From assembly GCA_030522415.1 (NCBI GenBank), contig CM060107.1:21984071-22048070 (forward strand): a stretch of 64,000 bases of DNA, written 5' to 3'. The notes beneath the pieces are model-generated. The model was not told the origin of the DNA, did not search any database, and saw only the letters and a list, made by a program, of their open reading frames with translations. This stretch comes from Channallabes apus (Eukaryota; Chordata; Actinopteri; Siluriformes; Clariidae). A program made the position numbers and the translations under genes. Of this stretch, positions 53,001-63,699 are shown piece by piece (position 1 is the stretch's first letter; each line of letters starts with the position of its first letter).

Positions 53001-54013
53001 GCTGAAGCCGCATTCAGCAGGTTACGATCCGAACCCGAGTCGACCAGTGCCTGCACTAGGTGGGTCTGTCGCTCATGGATGAGGAAGATGGGAAGCAGAT
53101 GACGTTGGTCTGGGAGCCTTCTTGGAGTCTCGCCCTCTAGTGCTCCCAGCTGAACTAGAGGGCGCCCCCCTTTTACTGGACAGTTCTTCAGCAGGTGTCC
53201 TGATTTCCCACAGTAGAAGCAGGCCCCCTCCACCCGCCGGCGGTGACGCTCCTCTGGGGTGATGCGGGTTCTGCCCAGTTGCATGGGATCCTCCTGGGGT
53301 TCAACTCGTGGAGGTGGGGGTCGCGGTAGTGCCCTGGGAGGAGAAAATCGGGCTGACCTACGAAGACGGAGACGGGCATCTACTCGACCAGCCAGGTCCA
53401 CAAGCTCTTGGAGCGACGAGGGAAGCTCTCGCGAGATTAGCTCATCTTGGAGCTTCTCTGTCAGACCCTCCAAAAAGACGTCGCATAACGCTCGGTTATT
53501 CCAACCACTGGGGAGGGCCAGGGTCTGGAACTCAATGGCATATTCATAGGCCGAGCGCGAGCCCTGGCGAAGATTCAGCAGTTTTCGGCCCGCCTCCCTG
53601 CCATGGCATGAGCGGTCAAACACCCTCTTCATCTCTCTGGCGAAGTCTCCGTAATTGGAACAGCAGGGGTCGTGTGCATCTCAAAGCGTGGTGCTCCATT
53701 CACGGGCGCGTCCTGACAGGAGTGTGATGACGTAAGCCACCTTAGATCGTTCGGTGGAAAAGGCGGAGGCTTGGAGCTCGAAGATCAGGGAACACTGAGA
53801 TAAGAAGGAGCGACAGGTGCCTGGATCTCCCTCGTAGGTGGGAGGAGCGGGGAGGCGTGGTTCCTGTGGCGCATGTGAGCTTGCTCCTTGCGGTAGGGAG
53901 AGTTGGAGTCTCTGAAGCTGAGACGTGACGTCGGCGAGAGACTGCTTGGTGCTGAGCAGTTCCTGTTGGTGAGTCCCGAGCAGGGCACCTTGACTTTCCA
54001 ATGCCGCTCTCAT
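49907..54013 (-). pseudogene. Gypsy-3 Gag-Pol, one nonsense codon, chromodomain lost
   Basis: Single-frame Gag-Pol of chromovirus type. The first ATG after the LTR is 54013 (DHMRAALES). A TGA at about 53681-53683 follows the Gag residues RAREWSTTL; the same frame then continues 1,241 codons. In that part: zinc knuckle [14 protein letters not shown] (138-151), protease VDSGSDRN (197-204), RT with YLDD (513-516), RNase H VDAS (661-664), integrase zinc finger (about 844-885) and triad D914, D974, E1010 (DD35E), then the GPY/F module [10 protein letters not shown]. All catalytic residues are kept. After HVSQLRRL the frame runs into LTR sequence because of the 3' deletion, so the chromodomain expected in this group is gone. 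Confidence 0.93.
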
Positions 54014-54042
54014 ATGGTCAGAAGCCGCTGGATCAATAGCTG

Positions 54043-54053
54043 GCTGGATTATT
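54043..54053 (-). other. Gypsy-3 self-priming site candidate
   Basis: Minus-strand AATAATCCAGC, one base after the 5' LTR, is the exact complement of GCTGGATTATT at 54376-54366 in the LTR. Confidence 0.78.
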
Positions 54054-54054
54054 C

Positions 54055-54561
54055 TGTCACGAACGCAGGCAGAACGATATGAATCCAAGTGCGGATACTG
54101 ACTATATAGAGATGTGGGGGGCGTGGTCGGGGGCGTGAGCAAGGGTCGAATGCCGTGAGTCCGTCAGCGAAGTGTCCAAAGCAAAAACACGAGACGAGAG
54201 CCGTAGTCAAAAAGAGGAAGCGTAAGGTCAAAACCGGGAAATCAAAAGGGCAGGCGAACAATCCAAATCGGCAAGCAGAAAATCAAAAACGAGAAAAAAC
54301 AAAGCGAGGTCGTAACATGAAAGCAGAGAAAAGAAAACGCGAGAGAATCGAGGTATAACACACACAATAATCCAGCGATCTGAGCAGCGCGCCGCGCATG
54401 CTTAAATCGCTGGAGTAATCAGTCATGGAATGAGAAACAGCTGAGCAGACGGGGCGGAAACGGGGGCGTGAGAGCGCACGTGACGGCTAGACAAAAACAT
54501 GAGCGCGTGGGGGAGTGACAGCGTGGGAAAAAAAACGGCCGACAGACCGTGACTCGTGACA
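54055..54561 (-). repeat. Gypsy-3 5' LTR
   Basis: 507 bp, tgtcacgaacgcagg...gactcgtgaca. It contains the promoter-like block at 54366-54408. Confidence 0.93.
54366..54408 (-). promoter_or_regulatory. Gypsy-3 LTR promoter and predicted transcript start
   Basis: Minus strand: GATTTAAG (54408-54401), and about 30 bp later GCTGGATTATT (54376-54366), complementary to the priming site 54043-54053. Confidence 0.65.
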
Positions 54562-54689
54562 AGCTTACTAAGTAACTTCCCAAGTCAAAACAAAATTTCA
54601 CGTACAGTTTCATTTAAAAGCTATCTATTACCTAGATTTTATACAAATTGTCTGGGAAGATCTGCTTAGAGATTGTATAGTAGTTTATA

Positions 54690-55107
54690 TTTAACGTCTG
54701 TGACACCATTCTACGGATGTTCTATGAAACCGTTGTGGCGAGTGCAATTTTTTACGCTGTGGTCTGTTGGGGTGATAACATTAAGGTGTCTGATAAGAAC
54801 AAACTGGACAAGTCAATTAATAAGGCCGGATCTGTGCTAGGCATGGAGCTTGACTCGGTGGATGCAGTAGTGAAGAGGAGGATTCTATCCAAAGTACAAT
54901 CCATTGTGAACAATCCTTTTCACCTGCTATACAGCATTTTCGCTGAACAGAGGAGCAGTTTCAGCCAGAGACTGATTACTATCAAATGTTCCACAGAGCG
55001 TCACAGGAGATCCTTTCTCCCAACAGCCATAAAAGTTTACAACTCTTCTCTGTAACTCATACACACATGTATGTGGATGTTTTCACTGACTGGTACACAA
55101 CAGGACA
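54690..55107 (+). mobile_element. CR1/Rex1-like LINE 3' fragment, split by L2 copy B
   Basis: Contains the C-terminal end of ORF2 (54717-55055). Its 3' tail resumes after L2 copy B at about 57775-58010, with gggattaataaagttctttg and the aatcttg tail unit as in the LINE at 12241. So L2 copy B inserted into its 3' UTR. Confidence 0.75.
54717..55055 (+). pseudogene. CR1/Rex1-like ORF2 C-terminus
   Basis: The frame reads FYETVVASAIFYAVVCWGDN, KLDKSINKAGSVLGM, then HRRSFLPTAIKVYNSSL and stop: the C-terminal region that follows RT in this LINE group (VCWGG...SVLG...RRSFLPTAIRLYN type). RT itself is missing. Confidence 0.8.
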
Positions 55108-57770
55108 TTAATTGCAATAGTGAGGACTTCATGAACTTTTTTAATAATAAAATTGTAAATATCAGACATAAAATTGAGGGATTGAAACCGAACAATGTAA
55201 TTGATACAGATGTTAACCTAGCCATGTCATATCGGAACCTAGAATACTTTACTCCCCTTGAAGAGAATGAACTAATTTCACTCTTCTCTTCTGCAAATTC
55301 ATCAACCTGTATATTAGATCCTATACCGACACATTTTCTTAAACAGATAGTACCAGTAATAACAGAACCGCTGTTGAGAATAATTAATTCCTCACTCAGC
55401 ATTGGTTATGCTCCAAAATCTTTTAAATTAGCAGTTATCAAACCAATAATTAAGAAACCTGACCTCGACCCCTGACAGCTGTCCAATTACAGGCCAATAT
55501 CGAACCTCCCCTTCGTCTCTAAGATTCTGGAAACGATAGTAGCGGAGCAGCTATGCTCATATCTACATAGAAATGGCATACATGAACTGTATCAGTCAGG
55601 ATTTAGGCCTCATCACAGCACAGAAACAGCACTCGTTAAAGTAGTAAATGACCTCCTATTGGCCTCTGATCAGGGTTGTGTAACTATGCTTGTATTACTC
55701 GACCTCAGTGCAGCTTTTGACACCATTGATCATGCTATTCTTCTTCACAGATTAGAAAAAGTAGTAGGAATTAAGGGTACAGCCCTCTCCTGGCTCAGAT
55801 CCTATTTGACCGATCGTTATCAGTATGTAGACTTAAATGGTGATTATTCTGCATGTTCTCTAGTGGAGTTTGGCGTTCCGCAGGGTTCAGTTTTAGGCCC
55901 ACTACTTTTTTCCCTTTACATGCTTCCTCTGGGCAACATAATCCGTAAGCATGGTATTAGTTTTCATTGTTATGCTGACGACACACAGTTGTATGTCTCA
56001 GCAAAACCTGATGAGAAAAACCAGCTAACTAAAGTTGAGCAATGTGTGCAGGACATAAGAAATTGGATGCTAATTAACTTCCTTCTGCTTAATCCGGATA
56101 AGACAGAAGCAGTCATAGGACCGCATACAGCTAGGAGTAAAATCTTAGATTACACCGTAACTTTTGATGGCCTTTCTGTTCCATCAAGTGCAACAGTAAA
56201 AGACCTCGGCGTGATTATAGATTCTAGTCTTTCATTTGAAGCTCATGTAAATAATATCACCAGGATAGCATCCTTTCACCTCAGAAATATTGCCAAGATA
56301 AGAAATATATTGTCGCTAAACGATGCAGAAAAACTAGTTCATGCTTTTATCACTTCTAGGTTGGACTATTGTAATGGCTTACTGTCTGGTTGTTCAGCTA
56401 GGTGCATAAACAAACTTCAGCTAGTCCAGAATGCAGCAGCGAGAGTCCTCACTAGAACCAGAAGATATGAGCACATCACCCCTATCCTATCTTCACTGCA
56501 TTGGCTCCCTGTGAAATTTCGCATTGATTTTAAAATACTACTCTTGACATATAAAGCATTAAATGGTCTCGCGCCGCAGTATCTGAGTGAACTGCTAGTG
56601 TCTTACGATCCGCCACGCCTACTTCGATCAAAGAATGCAGGCAGCAGGATGTCAGTACCGCGTATTATGAAAACTACAGCTGGGGCCAGAGATTTTTCTT
56701 ACAAAGCCCCAAAATTATGGACTACTCTTCCAAATAGTGTTCGGGACTCAGACACAGTCTCTTTGTTTAAGTCTAGGCTAAAAACCTATTTATTTAGCCA
56801 AGCATTTTTATAAATAGATTTGCCTTAGGTAAAGGAGCAGATCTGGGGGACTCATGGACGTAGAGTATTACGGTGAACTGGTATGTTTAGATGCTGTCTT
56901 CCTCACTCTCATTTGATCACTCAGGTTTGTTGACAGTGAGGTGATTGTTGCTGTCATAGTTAGTCCTGCCGGAGTCCCTGCCTGCACTCTACAGTAAATA
57001 TACATTCACATTATACATTATGTGACTGTGACCATACCTAACTGCCATCTCTCCTCTTCTTCTCTTTCTCCCCCTCTTTCTCTTTCCTCTCTCCCCCTGT
57101 CTCCCCCTTTCACTCTTTCACTCTTTCTCTCTCTCTGTCGAGCTACACATGTCATTCCTGAGCTGCCAGTGATCCAGACTCCCTCTGCCCTCCGGACCTG
57201 TCTGACTCATCCTGGTGCCCCGTTTCTGGTTGGAGATCTCGTCACATGGATGCCCCGTGTGTCTCTTTGGGATGCATCTGGTGTCTGGGGATGATTCTCT
57301 CTACTTAGAAGACGGTTCTGGCCTCGACTGGTGTTAGCAGCTGTTTCTCTGAAGACTTGAGAATTCGATAGTTCAGGACTGGAACTTTCTACAAGTCTAT
57401 CTGAGTCTCCAATAACTGCCTGGACTCCATTTTAACATCAATTAACATCAACTATTATAGCTGAACTGCCTGCCATCTAACACACTGTATAAATGCAGAT
57501 AATTTCTTGCTATCTGTTTCACCCAGATGAGGATGGGTTCCCTGTTGAGTCTGGTTCCTCTGAAGGATTCTTACTATTACCATCTCAGGGAGTTTTTCCT
57601 TGCCACTGTCGCCCTCAGGCTTGCTCACCAGGGACTATCTGACCATTTTGATTCATACACATTCACATTCCATACAAACTTAAATAATTCTTTTGATTGT
57701 GTAAAGCTGTTTTGAGACAATGTCAATTCTTAAAAGCGCTATACAAATAAAATTGAATTTAATTGAAAAT
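55108..57770 (+). mobile_element. L2-type LINE (copy B), 5'-truncated
   Basis: Collinear with copy A from about gcaatagtgaggacttcatg (55115) to the tail gcgctatacaaataaaattg (57738-57757). It holds the RT and the full 3' UTR with CT-rich stretch at 57053-57140. Endonuclease is absent. Confidence 0.9.
55134..56813 (+). pseudogene. L2-type RT (copy B), one nonsense codon
   Basis: The frame runs from NFFNNKIVNIRHKIEGLKPN to [20 protein letters not shown] and a normal stop at 56813. The only break is TGA at 55473-55475 after KKPDLDP, where copy A has a TGT codon. RT motifs: [52 protein letters not shown], catalytic YADD, and [18 protein letters not shown] complete RT core, but no endonuclease. 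Confidence 0.88.
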
Positions 57771-57774
57771 GTAA

Positions 57775-58010
57775 TTAATACTTAAATACTTAAATACTTA
57801 ATTTAATTAATAATATGTTAAGTGCAATACTATTTTACTAAAGTCATATTTTGTTGGTACTTATTGTTTTAGGAACCCTTTTTTTTTTTTAGATTATTAT
57901 TTATTACCTTTATTACCTTTCCTTAGATAACACCTGTGAGCACCTGTAACCGAGCATAAGAAACTTCCCTCTGGGATTAATAAAGTTCTTTGAATCTTGA
58001 TTTTGAATTT
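57775..58010 (+). repeat. 3' tail of the CR1/Rex1-like LINE
   Basis: Sequence after L2 copy B ending ctgggattaataaagttctt and tgaatcttgattttgaa. The tail unit tgaatct is that of this LINE group. Confidence 0.65.
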
Positions 58011-59127
58011 TATAGGAAAAGTAAGACAAGCAGTGACATTGCTTTTATGCTTCCAGTAATTTTACAGGCCTAGCAAAACTGCAATTATACTTTCATTTAC
58101 ACAGTATATTCCAAATGTTGTCAGTTATTCAGTTGTATAAGAAATAAATAGTTTTAAGTTACATTTGCTACAGATAAAGTTGAACTCAGTGTTTAAATTG
58201 TCTAATATAAAAAGTTAGATCTTATAGTAGACCAGTACACTTCTATGACATATTCATTAAAATTTGTAGTATGGTATGGACAATTCTATCCAGCATCACG
58301 TGTGTAATTCAGTTGATAACCTCGGATTGTTTCATCAGCTGAAAAACTAAAAGCTAAACACAGAAAGCTTGTGTTCGGGTTGTCTTAGGGTCCACCGTGA
58401 CTTGGATATACTGTAGCTCTCATAACCATGAATGAACGTAAGACGGTATGATCTGGTACTACTGTGTACCACAAAAAAAATTCAGTGGCAGTCTGCAAGA
58501 CTAGAAAAAGGGGAGAGCTGCTGCCTGTCATCTTAAACAAGACTTTTGCCTCAATTGCCTCTAAACAATCTGTGTTGTGATTTGATCTTTAATTACTGCT
58601 AGTTAATGTGAGTGTACGCTTCCGACATGTAGCCAGTGCTGTGGTCTTTTAGCAGGCAGAAATTTCTTGCAAAATCTCCCAAGTAAGATGTGTTGCAGAA
58701 TAAGTTGTGATGGTTCATGATATGTTTTGTCCCAACAAAATAAATAGCAGCTCAGAAAAGTCGTACCGTATGTAAGATGATGATCAGGGATTCTCTGTAA
58801 ACAGTACCTGACTGTGCATGCATATCCTTCTTCACTTCCTAAACACCACATCTGTGAAAGGGTGCTTCAATTAAAACAAAACAAATTAAGAGGATTGTGA
58901 AAGTTTTGTCAATTTTCACATAAACCTGTTAAAGTTTGCACCTTAATCATTAAAGCAAACTGTTTGCTATACACAATGTCAGATGGGCAATATAAATGTT
59001 AAAATACAGAAATGTTTTTAAGGATACACAACTTACATGAATTTTGTTATTTATTTATTTATTAGACGTGTTTCTACTAAAAATAATCAATGTGTATTTC
59101 CCTAAAGATTAATTGCAAGAATAACTA

Positions 59128-59131
<4 letters not shown>
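58011..59131. other. Unique AT-rich sequence, no gene seen
   Basis: No known repeat, RNA gene or exon is supported. The 82-codon minus frame at 58603-58851 is unrecognised. Confidence 0.5.
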
Positions 59132-59181
<50 letters not shown>

Positions 59182-59185
59182 AAGA
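59132..59185. repeat. (ATT)n microsatellite
   Basis: About 16 units followed by agagctatacaaataaaattg (59184-59204), an L2-type tail sequence, so this may be the worn end of another LINE. Confidence 0.85.
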
Positions 59186-59314
59186 GCTATACAAATAAAA
59201 TTGGAAAATTGAAAGTGACAGATTTCAGCAAACAAAAAAACAATAAAACAAAAGTAAAAAATAAAACAAAAACAATCTATAAAAAAATTATATATATTTT
59301 TATATATGTAATTT

Positions 59315-59640
59315 TTTTGGATTCACCCTAATTTAGTCGTGTCCAATTCCTCCCCATCACTAGGGGCTACCACATTAAGGCTACTACTACCAATCAGCCG
59401 GGAGTGTTTCCTCTGAACCACATGACGCCAGTCGACCGCATCTTTTCGCTCACGCACCGTTAGGGGCGGCGTAACACACTCGGAGGACAGCGCTATCCGC
59501 TCCCTCCACGTGCGTGAGCTCACAGAACCCCCTGATTGGCTGTAGAGCCGTGATTAATGTGGGAGCACTAAGTACTGTACCTCTCATCCCTCCCCTGTGA
59601 GAGATCTCGGCCAATCAGCTCTCTCTAGACCTAGGCTTGT
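59315..59640. repeat. Dispersed fish repeat with CCAAT-like motifs
   Basis: Contains gtccaattcctccccatcac, taaggctactactaccaatc, ggcggcgtaacacactcgg and ggccaatcagctctct. From general knowledge this belongs to a repeat found in several teleosts; class not known to me. Less AT-rich than its surroundings. Confidence 0.55.
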
Positions 59641-60589
59641 ATTCAGAATTAACCAGTAAATCACTTCTTCTAACCCACTGTTACTTAGAGGGCTTTTTCA
59701 CTACCTCTTTGCTGCTGCTGATCTTTATAGTGCTGCACCTATTGGAAGGCCTTTTCATTGTAATAATGATGACTACTCCTTTATAAGCACTGCAGTGTTC
59801 ACATGGGCCACAGAATCCCTGAGCAGCCATTTCAGTCCTCTGATTACACCCTGTTTACAGTCTGCAAAATTATCTAATTACATTGAGACCATGGATACAC
59901 AACACAGAGAGGCAGTATTTATGTCACAACATTGCTTTGCTCGAAGCTACATCTTTCATCTCATCAGTCTTTTGTATGTCAGCTACACAGATATGATTAA
60001 TGGTATGTGGTTGTATTGTCACTAGCTTGGTCCTTTTTTTTCCATCAACTCTGAAAACACTTTAGCCCCCTATTCCTACTCTGTCTGTCTAGTGCATTTA
60101 CTGTAAACACAAAAACCTCAGGCATCAAAACACAACCATGCTTATTATACATAAGACACTTTAACCAGTCATTATCATCCTGTTTGATATGTTATATATG
60201 CACTTTTGATATGTTGTAAACTGAAAGCTTGTTATGAAGTGTGTTAACATATTTGGTTTTCTTACATAAATTAAACAATAAAACCTTTCACAGTCGAATC
60301 AACCTTACTAATACACAGAGATGAGTATTACAAACTAAAAAGCCCTTTAGGGTATTATAGAAAGCATTGCTAATATTAAGCCAACCTGCCTGTCTTCATT
60401 GCTTTGTCATGAAAGTTTGCAGTGCTTGTGTGTCATTACATTACATGTAAACTCCAGGGTGCAGCATATTGGGGGTTCCATAGATTCATAAATTACAACA
60501 ACAACTAGGATGTACATCCCATCAACTAGGATTCTTTAGTCATGCAGTGAAGGAAGAATACATATTTTTGTATATTTTTATTAAATAAT
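59641..60589. other. Unique sequence, includes homology to the 8-kb region
   Basis: Bases about 59810-60145 resemble 8068-8460 in the same order and direction. No gene is supported. Confidence 0.45.
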
Positions 60590-60732
60590 AACAGACTCCC
60601 TCCTGGCGCAATGCCCCCCACCCGCCCCCCTGTGTACAAATAAATCTTATGTAAATATAGAATTATTATAGAACAAATCACACTAAAGAAAAATAACTTA
60701 TTTTCTTCACTGCAGAACAGAAACCACAAAGT

Positions 60733-61057
60733 GAAACTAAAATCTGACTTTTCTGGCCTTTCTAGATGCAGTCATCAATAATGGCATTATATGAGATATG
60801 CTCCCCTATTACATGATTTATGTTTATGACATATGCTTTATGCTTATGACAGCAAGGCAAGTGAGCCGTTGCTGTTGAGAATGAGGCATGGTTGACCTCA
60901 GGTATGTCTTGATTAACCTGATTTTGGAAAAGCTCCTCTCTGCTTGAGCTACAGTCACTGGCAATGTAAGTGCAATCCTGAGAGCAGTCCAAAAGTTGGG
61001 GTAGATATCAGATAGATCCTTATCGTGCATAAAAGTGATAAGCTCAAAGAGGCTCAT
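60733..61057 (-). pseudogene. hAT transposase C-terminal (dimerisation) region
   Basis: The minus frame from 61057 reads FELITFMHDKDLSDIYPNFW, TALRIALTLPVTVAQAERSF, SKIRLIKTYLRSTM, QQRLTCLAVISIKH: the hAT C-terminal dimerisation motif (typically ...A.AERSFS.L...K...RS.M...RL..L). A frameshift near 60840 then leads to a degenerate tail (YNAIIDD). The zinc finger and the catalytic domain are absent. Confidence 0.8.
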
Positions 61058-61411
61058 GGTTTTTGATGGCAGTCATTAGACACTTTATTAATCTAATATA
61101 ATATAATCTAAGGGAGGAACAATTAGCTCCTTGGTTAATTTATTGCCTCAAATTATATGCTTTGTCACGTAACAGAGTTATAGCAAATGGAAAATGTCTT
61201 TTAAACTATCTACACATATGTAAATTAAACTGGCTATTTACAGTATACTGTAAATATATCGTAAATATATTGGCTATAGCCAACATTAACATAATAAACA
61301 ATCGAAATAAATAACTGTACTTGCAACAGTCTTGCAAGTTTTGTGGTTACATTTTGTGGTATTTAATAGAAACCATTAGAATTTCTGTGATGGTTTGTAA
61401 ATTAGGCTTTT

Positions 61412-61414
<3 letters not shown>

Positions 61415-61457
<43 letters not shown>

Positions 61458-61464
61458 TGTGTGT
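61415..61464. repeat. (GT)n microsatellite
   Basis: About 25 GT units with one ta interruption, inside the hAT remnant. Confidence 0.93.
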
Positions 61465-62088
61465 TTGCAAGGTAAGCATAGCAAGCATCATAAGCAAGAA
61501 GGCTAACAAACCTAAGAGTTAACGTTATACCACTAATTAACATGATGACATGAATAACTTAATCATACAGAGAGAACATTGGTGAATACCTTTATCTTTT
61601 CCCCATTTCTCCTCATCTTCTTTTCTTTTTTTTTCTAAATTGGGCCCCTGAAAGCTTTGGCCTTTTTCTCTCCATCGCTGTGTTTACTTTATAATCGACA
61701 ATTCGACAATCAACAGATTTTCCCCAACACTGTCACTCACGACCAGACGTCAAGACTAAACCAATTCACCTCCACAGCATAATCGTTATTTTCTATTTTT
61801 ATTTGCCATTTCACACAATTAAATAAATGAAAAAAAGTGCAAATTACTGGTGTGTAATTAGTTTCAGTTTGTGGTTTCTGTTCTGCAGTGAAGTAAATAA
61901 GTTATTTTTCTTTAGTGTGATTCGTTCTATATTAATTCTATATTTATATAATATTTGTTTGTACACGGTATATTTATTTAAGTTATGAGTAGTTTAATAA
62001 AATGTGTGGTGTGTACACAATGTGATTTTTTTTTTGGGGGGGGGGGGGAGTCTCGCCCAGGAAGCAATTCAGTGTTGAACCGCCACTG

Positions 62089-62180
62089 CGTGTGATTGTT
62101 CACTGGAAATCCTACATCCATTGCAAAACAGGAATAAATACAGTGGTAATCACCACTGACCTCCATATTATCTAGTTGAA
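62089..62180 (+). repeat. SINE tail fragment
   Basis: tgtgattgttcactgg...aatcaccactgacctccat matches the 3' part of the SINE at 63930-63985 (gtggtaatcgccattgacct). The head is missing. Confidence 0.65.
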
Positions 62181-62671
62181 CTACAGAGATTCCTAGATGG
62201 ATGGGTGGGTAAAATAAATAAAATAAATAAATAAGCGATCGCTTAATTATGCTTCACAATCACTGCAATTTTATTATATTATTTTATTAAAATGTTCAAT
62301 AAAATTGTTGGAGTATTCAGCTGAATATATGCCTACAGTACTCATATGGAGCAGAAAGCTTTGCAGAATATCAGTGAGTGACGGGCAAATCTTAACAACA
62401 ATCCAATCAGTGTGAATCTTTTCTTCGCCTTCGCCACGCCTACATGTCTGTTTTATTCTCCTTTTCACCTCATGATGGCGCTGTCTGGCCTGCAGTTCGG
62501 TTTATATTCTGGGAATAACATATAAAGACTAGAATTTATGACGCATTCGCAGGTCATTTAGCTATAAATGCTCAGTTGTAGTCAGTGTAATCTGTATTGA
62601 TTGATCTGGTGCTCATGAGGAAGTGTCTGGCTCTGCGCGGACAGGGCCGGTCAATAAGAAGCTCCAGTAGA
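62181..62671. other. Unique sequence, no gene seen
   Basis: Includes a (aaat)n stretch (62214-62234), a tgatggcgctgtc stretch (62473) and ctataaatg (62558-62566), a possible TATA box for the region to the right. No exon is established. Confidence 0.45.
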
Positions 62672-62880
62672 GGGGGGGGGGGGGGGGAGAGAGAGAGAGA
62701 GAGAGAGTGCAGGCTCTCCGCCGCGCTGCTCTTTTAAATCCCGATGGCCCTTTAATCTACCGATCACCACGCTGACGTCAACTAAACCTGAGCCTTGGCT
62801 TCCTATTGGCTGAAAGTGACGTCAGCTACATTTTTCCCCCTCCTGAACCATGACCTCATCCTTAGTTAATTTCTAGTGCC
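62672..62880 (+). promoter_or_regulatory. Candidate host promoter: G-run, (GA)n, two CRE sites, CCAAT box
   Basis: Order: G14 and (GA)n (62672-62707), cttttaaat (62731), tgacgtca (62774-62781), ctattggctg (62804-62813, a CCAAT box on the minus strand) and tgacgtca again (62818-62825). Two full CRE palindromes 44 bp apart with a CCAAT box between is a strong, non-repeat arrangement for this window. Direction is inferred from the possible exon at 63152. Confidence 0.55.
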
Positions 62881-63151
62881 AAAGTGTACCTTCTGTTTGT
62901 GTGTGCTTGTGGTTTTTATTTTATTTATTTTTTTACCCGAATGGTTAATAGATTGTAATTTACAGATTGCTTTTTACCTGATCAGTCACTAGTCATAGTC
63001 GCCGAGCTGAATACACGGGACGAGAATGAAATGCACTACAGGAGTCGGTCGTGTTGTGTGCGTGTGTATGTTGTTTTTTATCCGCATGTCCAATGCTGCT
63101 CTGTGACACGAGTGTCCACGAGCTGTGTGGATTAGTTAACAGTGCGTGTTA

Positions 63152-63229
63152 ATGGCGAGAGCCTTCAGCGTGTTATGGAGACGAGCTGAAGAGGAAAACG
63201 CGCGTTTTGGGGAGACCGGGGACTGTATG
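63152..63229 (+). CDS. Possible first coding exon, product unknown
   Basis: ATG 63152 (ttaatggcg) gives MARAFSVLWRRAEEENARFG, then ETGDCM, then a good donor (atg|gtacgt) at 63230. The stretch is richer in CpG than its surroundings and lies 330 bp after the CRE promoter candidate. If unspliced the frame stops after 34 codons. I do not recognise the protein. Confidence 0.35.
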
Positions 63230-63699
63230 GTACGTATAATCCAACAACTGCTCTAATGCGCATGCGGCATTTCGTACAATTAGCTGAGAATGGGCTCGCG
63301 CTCCAGTTTCCACTGGAGCTGTTAATATAATGTGCTGTGTGGACTCTGAGAGATGAAAATGGACTGTGTGTGTGTGTGTGTGAGAGAGAGCTTTTTCTCT
63401 ACTGTTGTCGGGTATATTTATTACCATTTATCAGTAGCAGATGTCAAAACCCGCTCTGGCTGCATTGGGATGCGCGCAATCACTCTCTTTTCATCATTCA
63501 TGCAATGAAATATAATGCTATAAATGAATATAAAATTAAATGTATCATTTATAATAAATGTATATCTAATAATAATAATGCAATTTATTCACCAGCAATA
63601 TGCTTCTAAGGTTGCTTTTACATCAGGGACCCGGATTCACTTGACCCCAAAGTCCATTTCATTTCATTAGTGTGAACACTGTAACTTATCCAGGGACGG
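63230..63699. other. Possible first intron or unique sequence
   Basis: Contains a short GT run (63365-63382) and AT-rich sequence. No further exon is seen. Confidence 0.4.

Larger units (their letters stand above)
49734..54561 (-). mobile_element. Gypsy-3: young chromovirus-type Gypsy element, 3' end deleted
   Basis: Minus strand, flanked by agctt (49729-49733, 54562-54566). The 5' LTR (54055-54561) is 507 bp. The 3' LTR (49734-50079) keeps only 346 bp of it, with one difference seen (gaagcgtcc/gaagtgtcc), so the insertion is recent. The missing part includes the LTR start, polypurine tract and pol 3' end. Gag-Pol is one frame with a single stop. Confidence 0.95.
60590..62088 (-). mobile_element. 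hAT-type transposon remnant
   Basis: The right end, read inward, is cagtggcggttcaacactg (62088-62070), a hAT-type terminus; the left end is less clear. Subterminal blocks are inverted: 60645-60728 against 61857-61937 (about 80 bp, few differences), and cctcctggcg/gcgagactccccc stretches. It contains the C-terminal transposase piece at 60733-61057. A (GT)n run lies at 61415-61464. Most of the transposase gene is missing. Confidence 0.7.
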
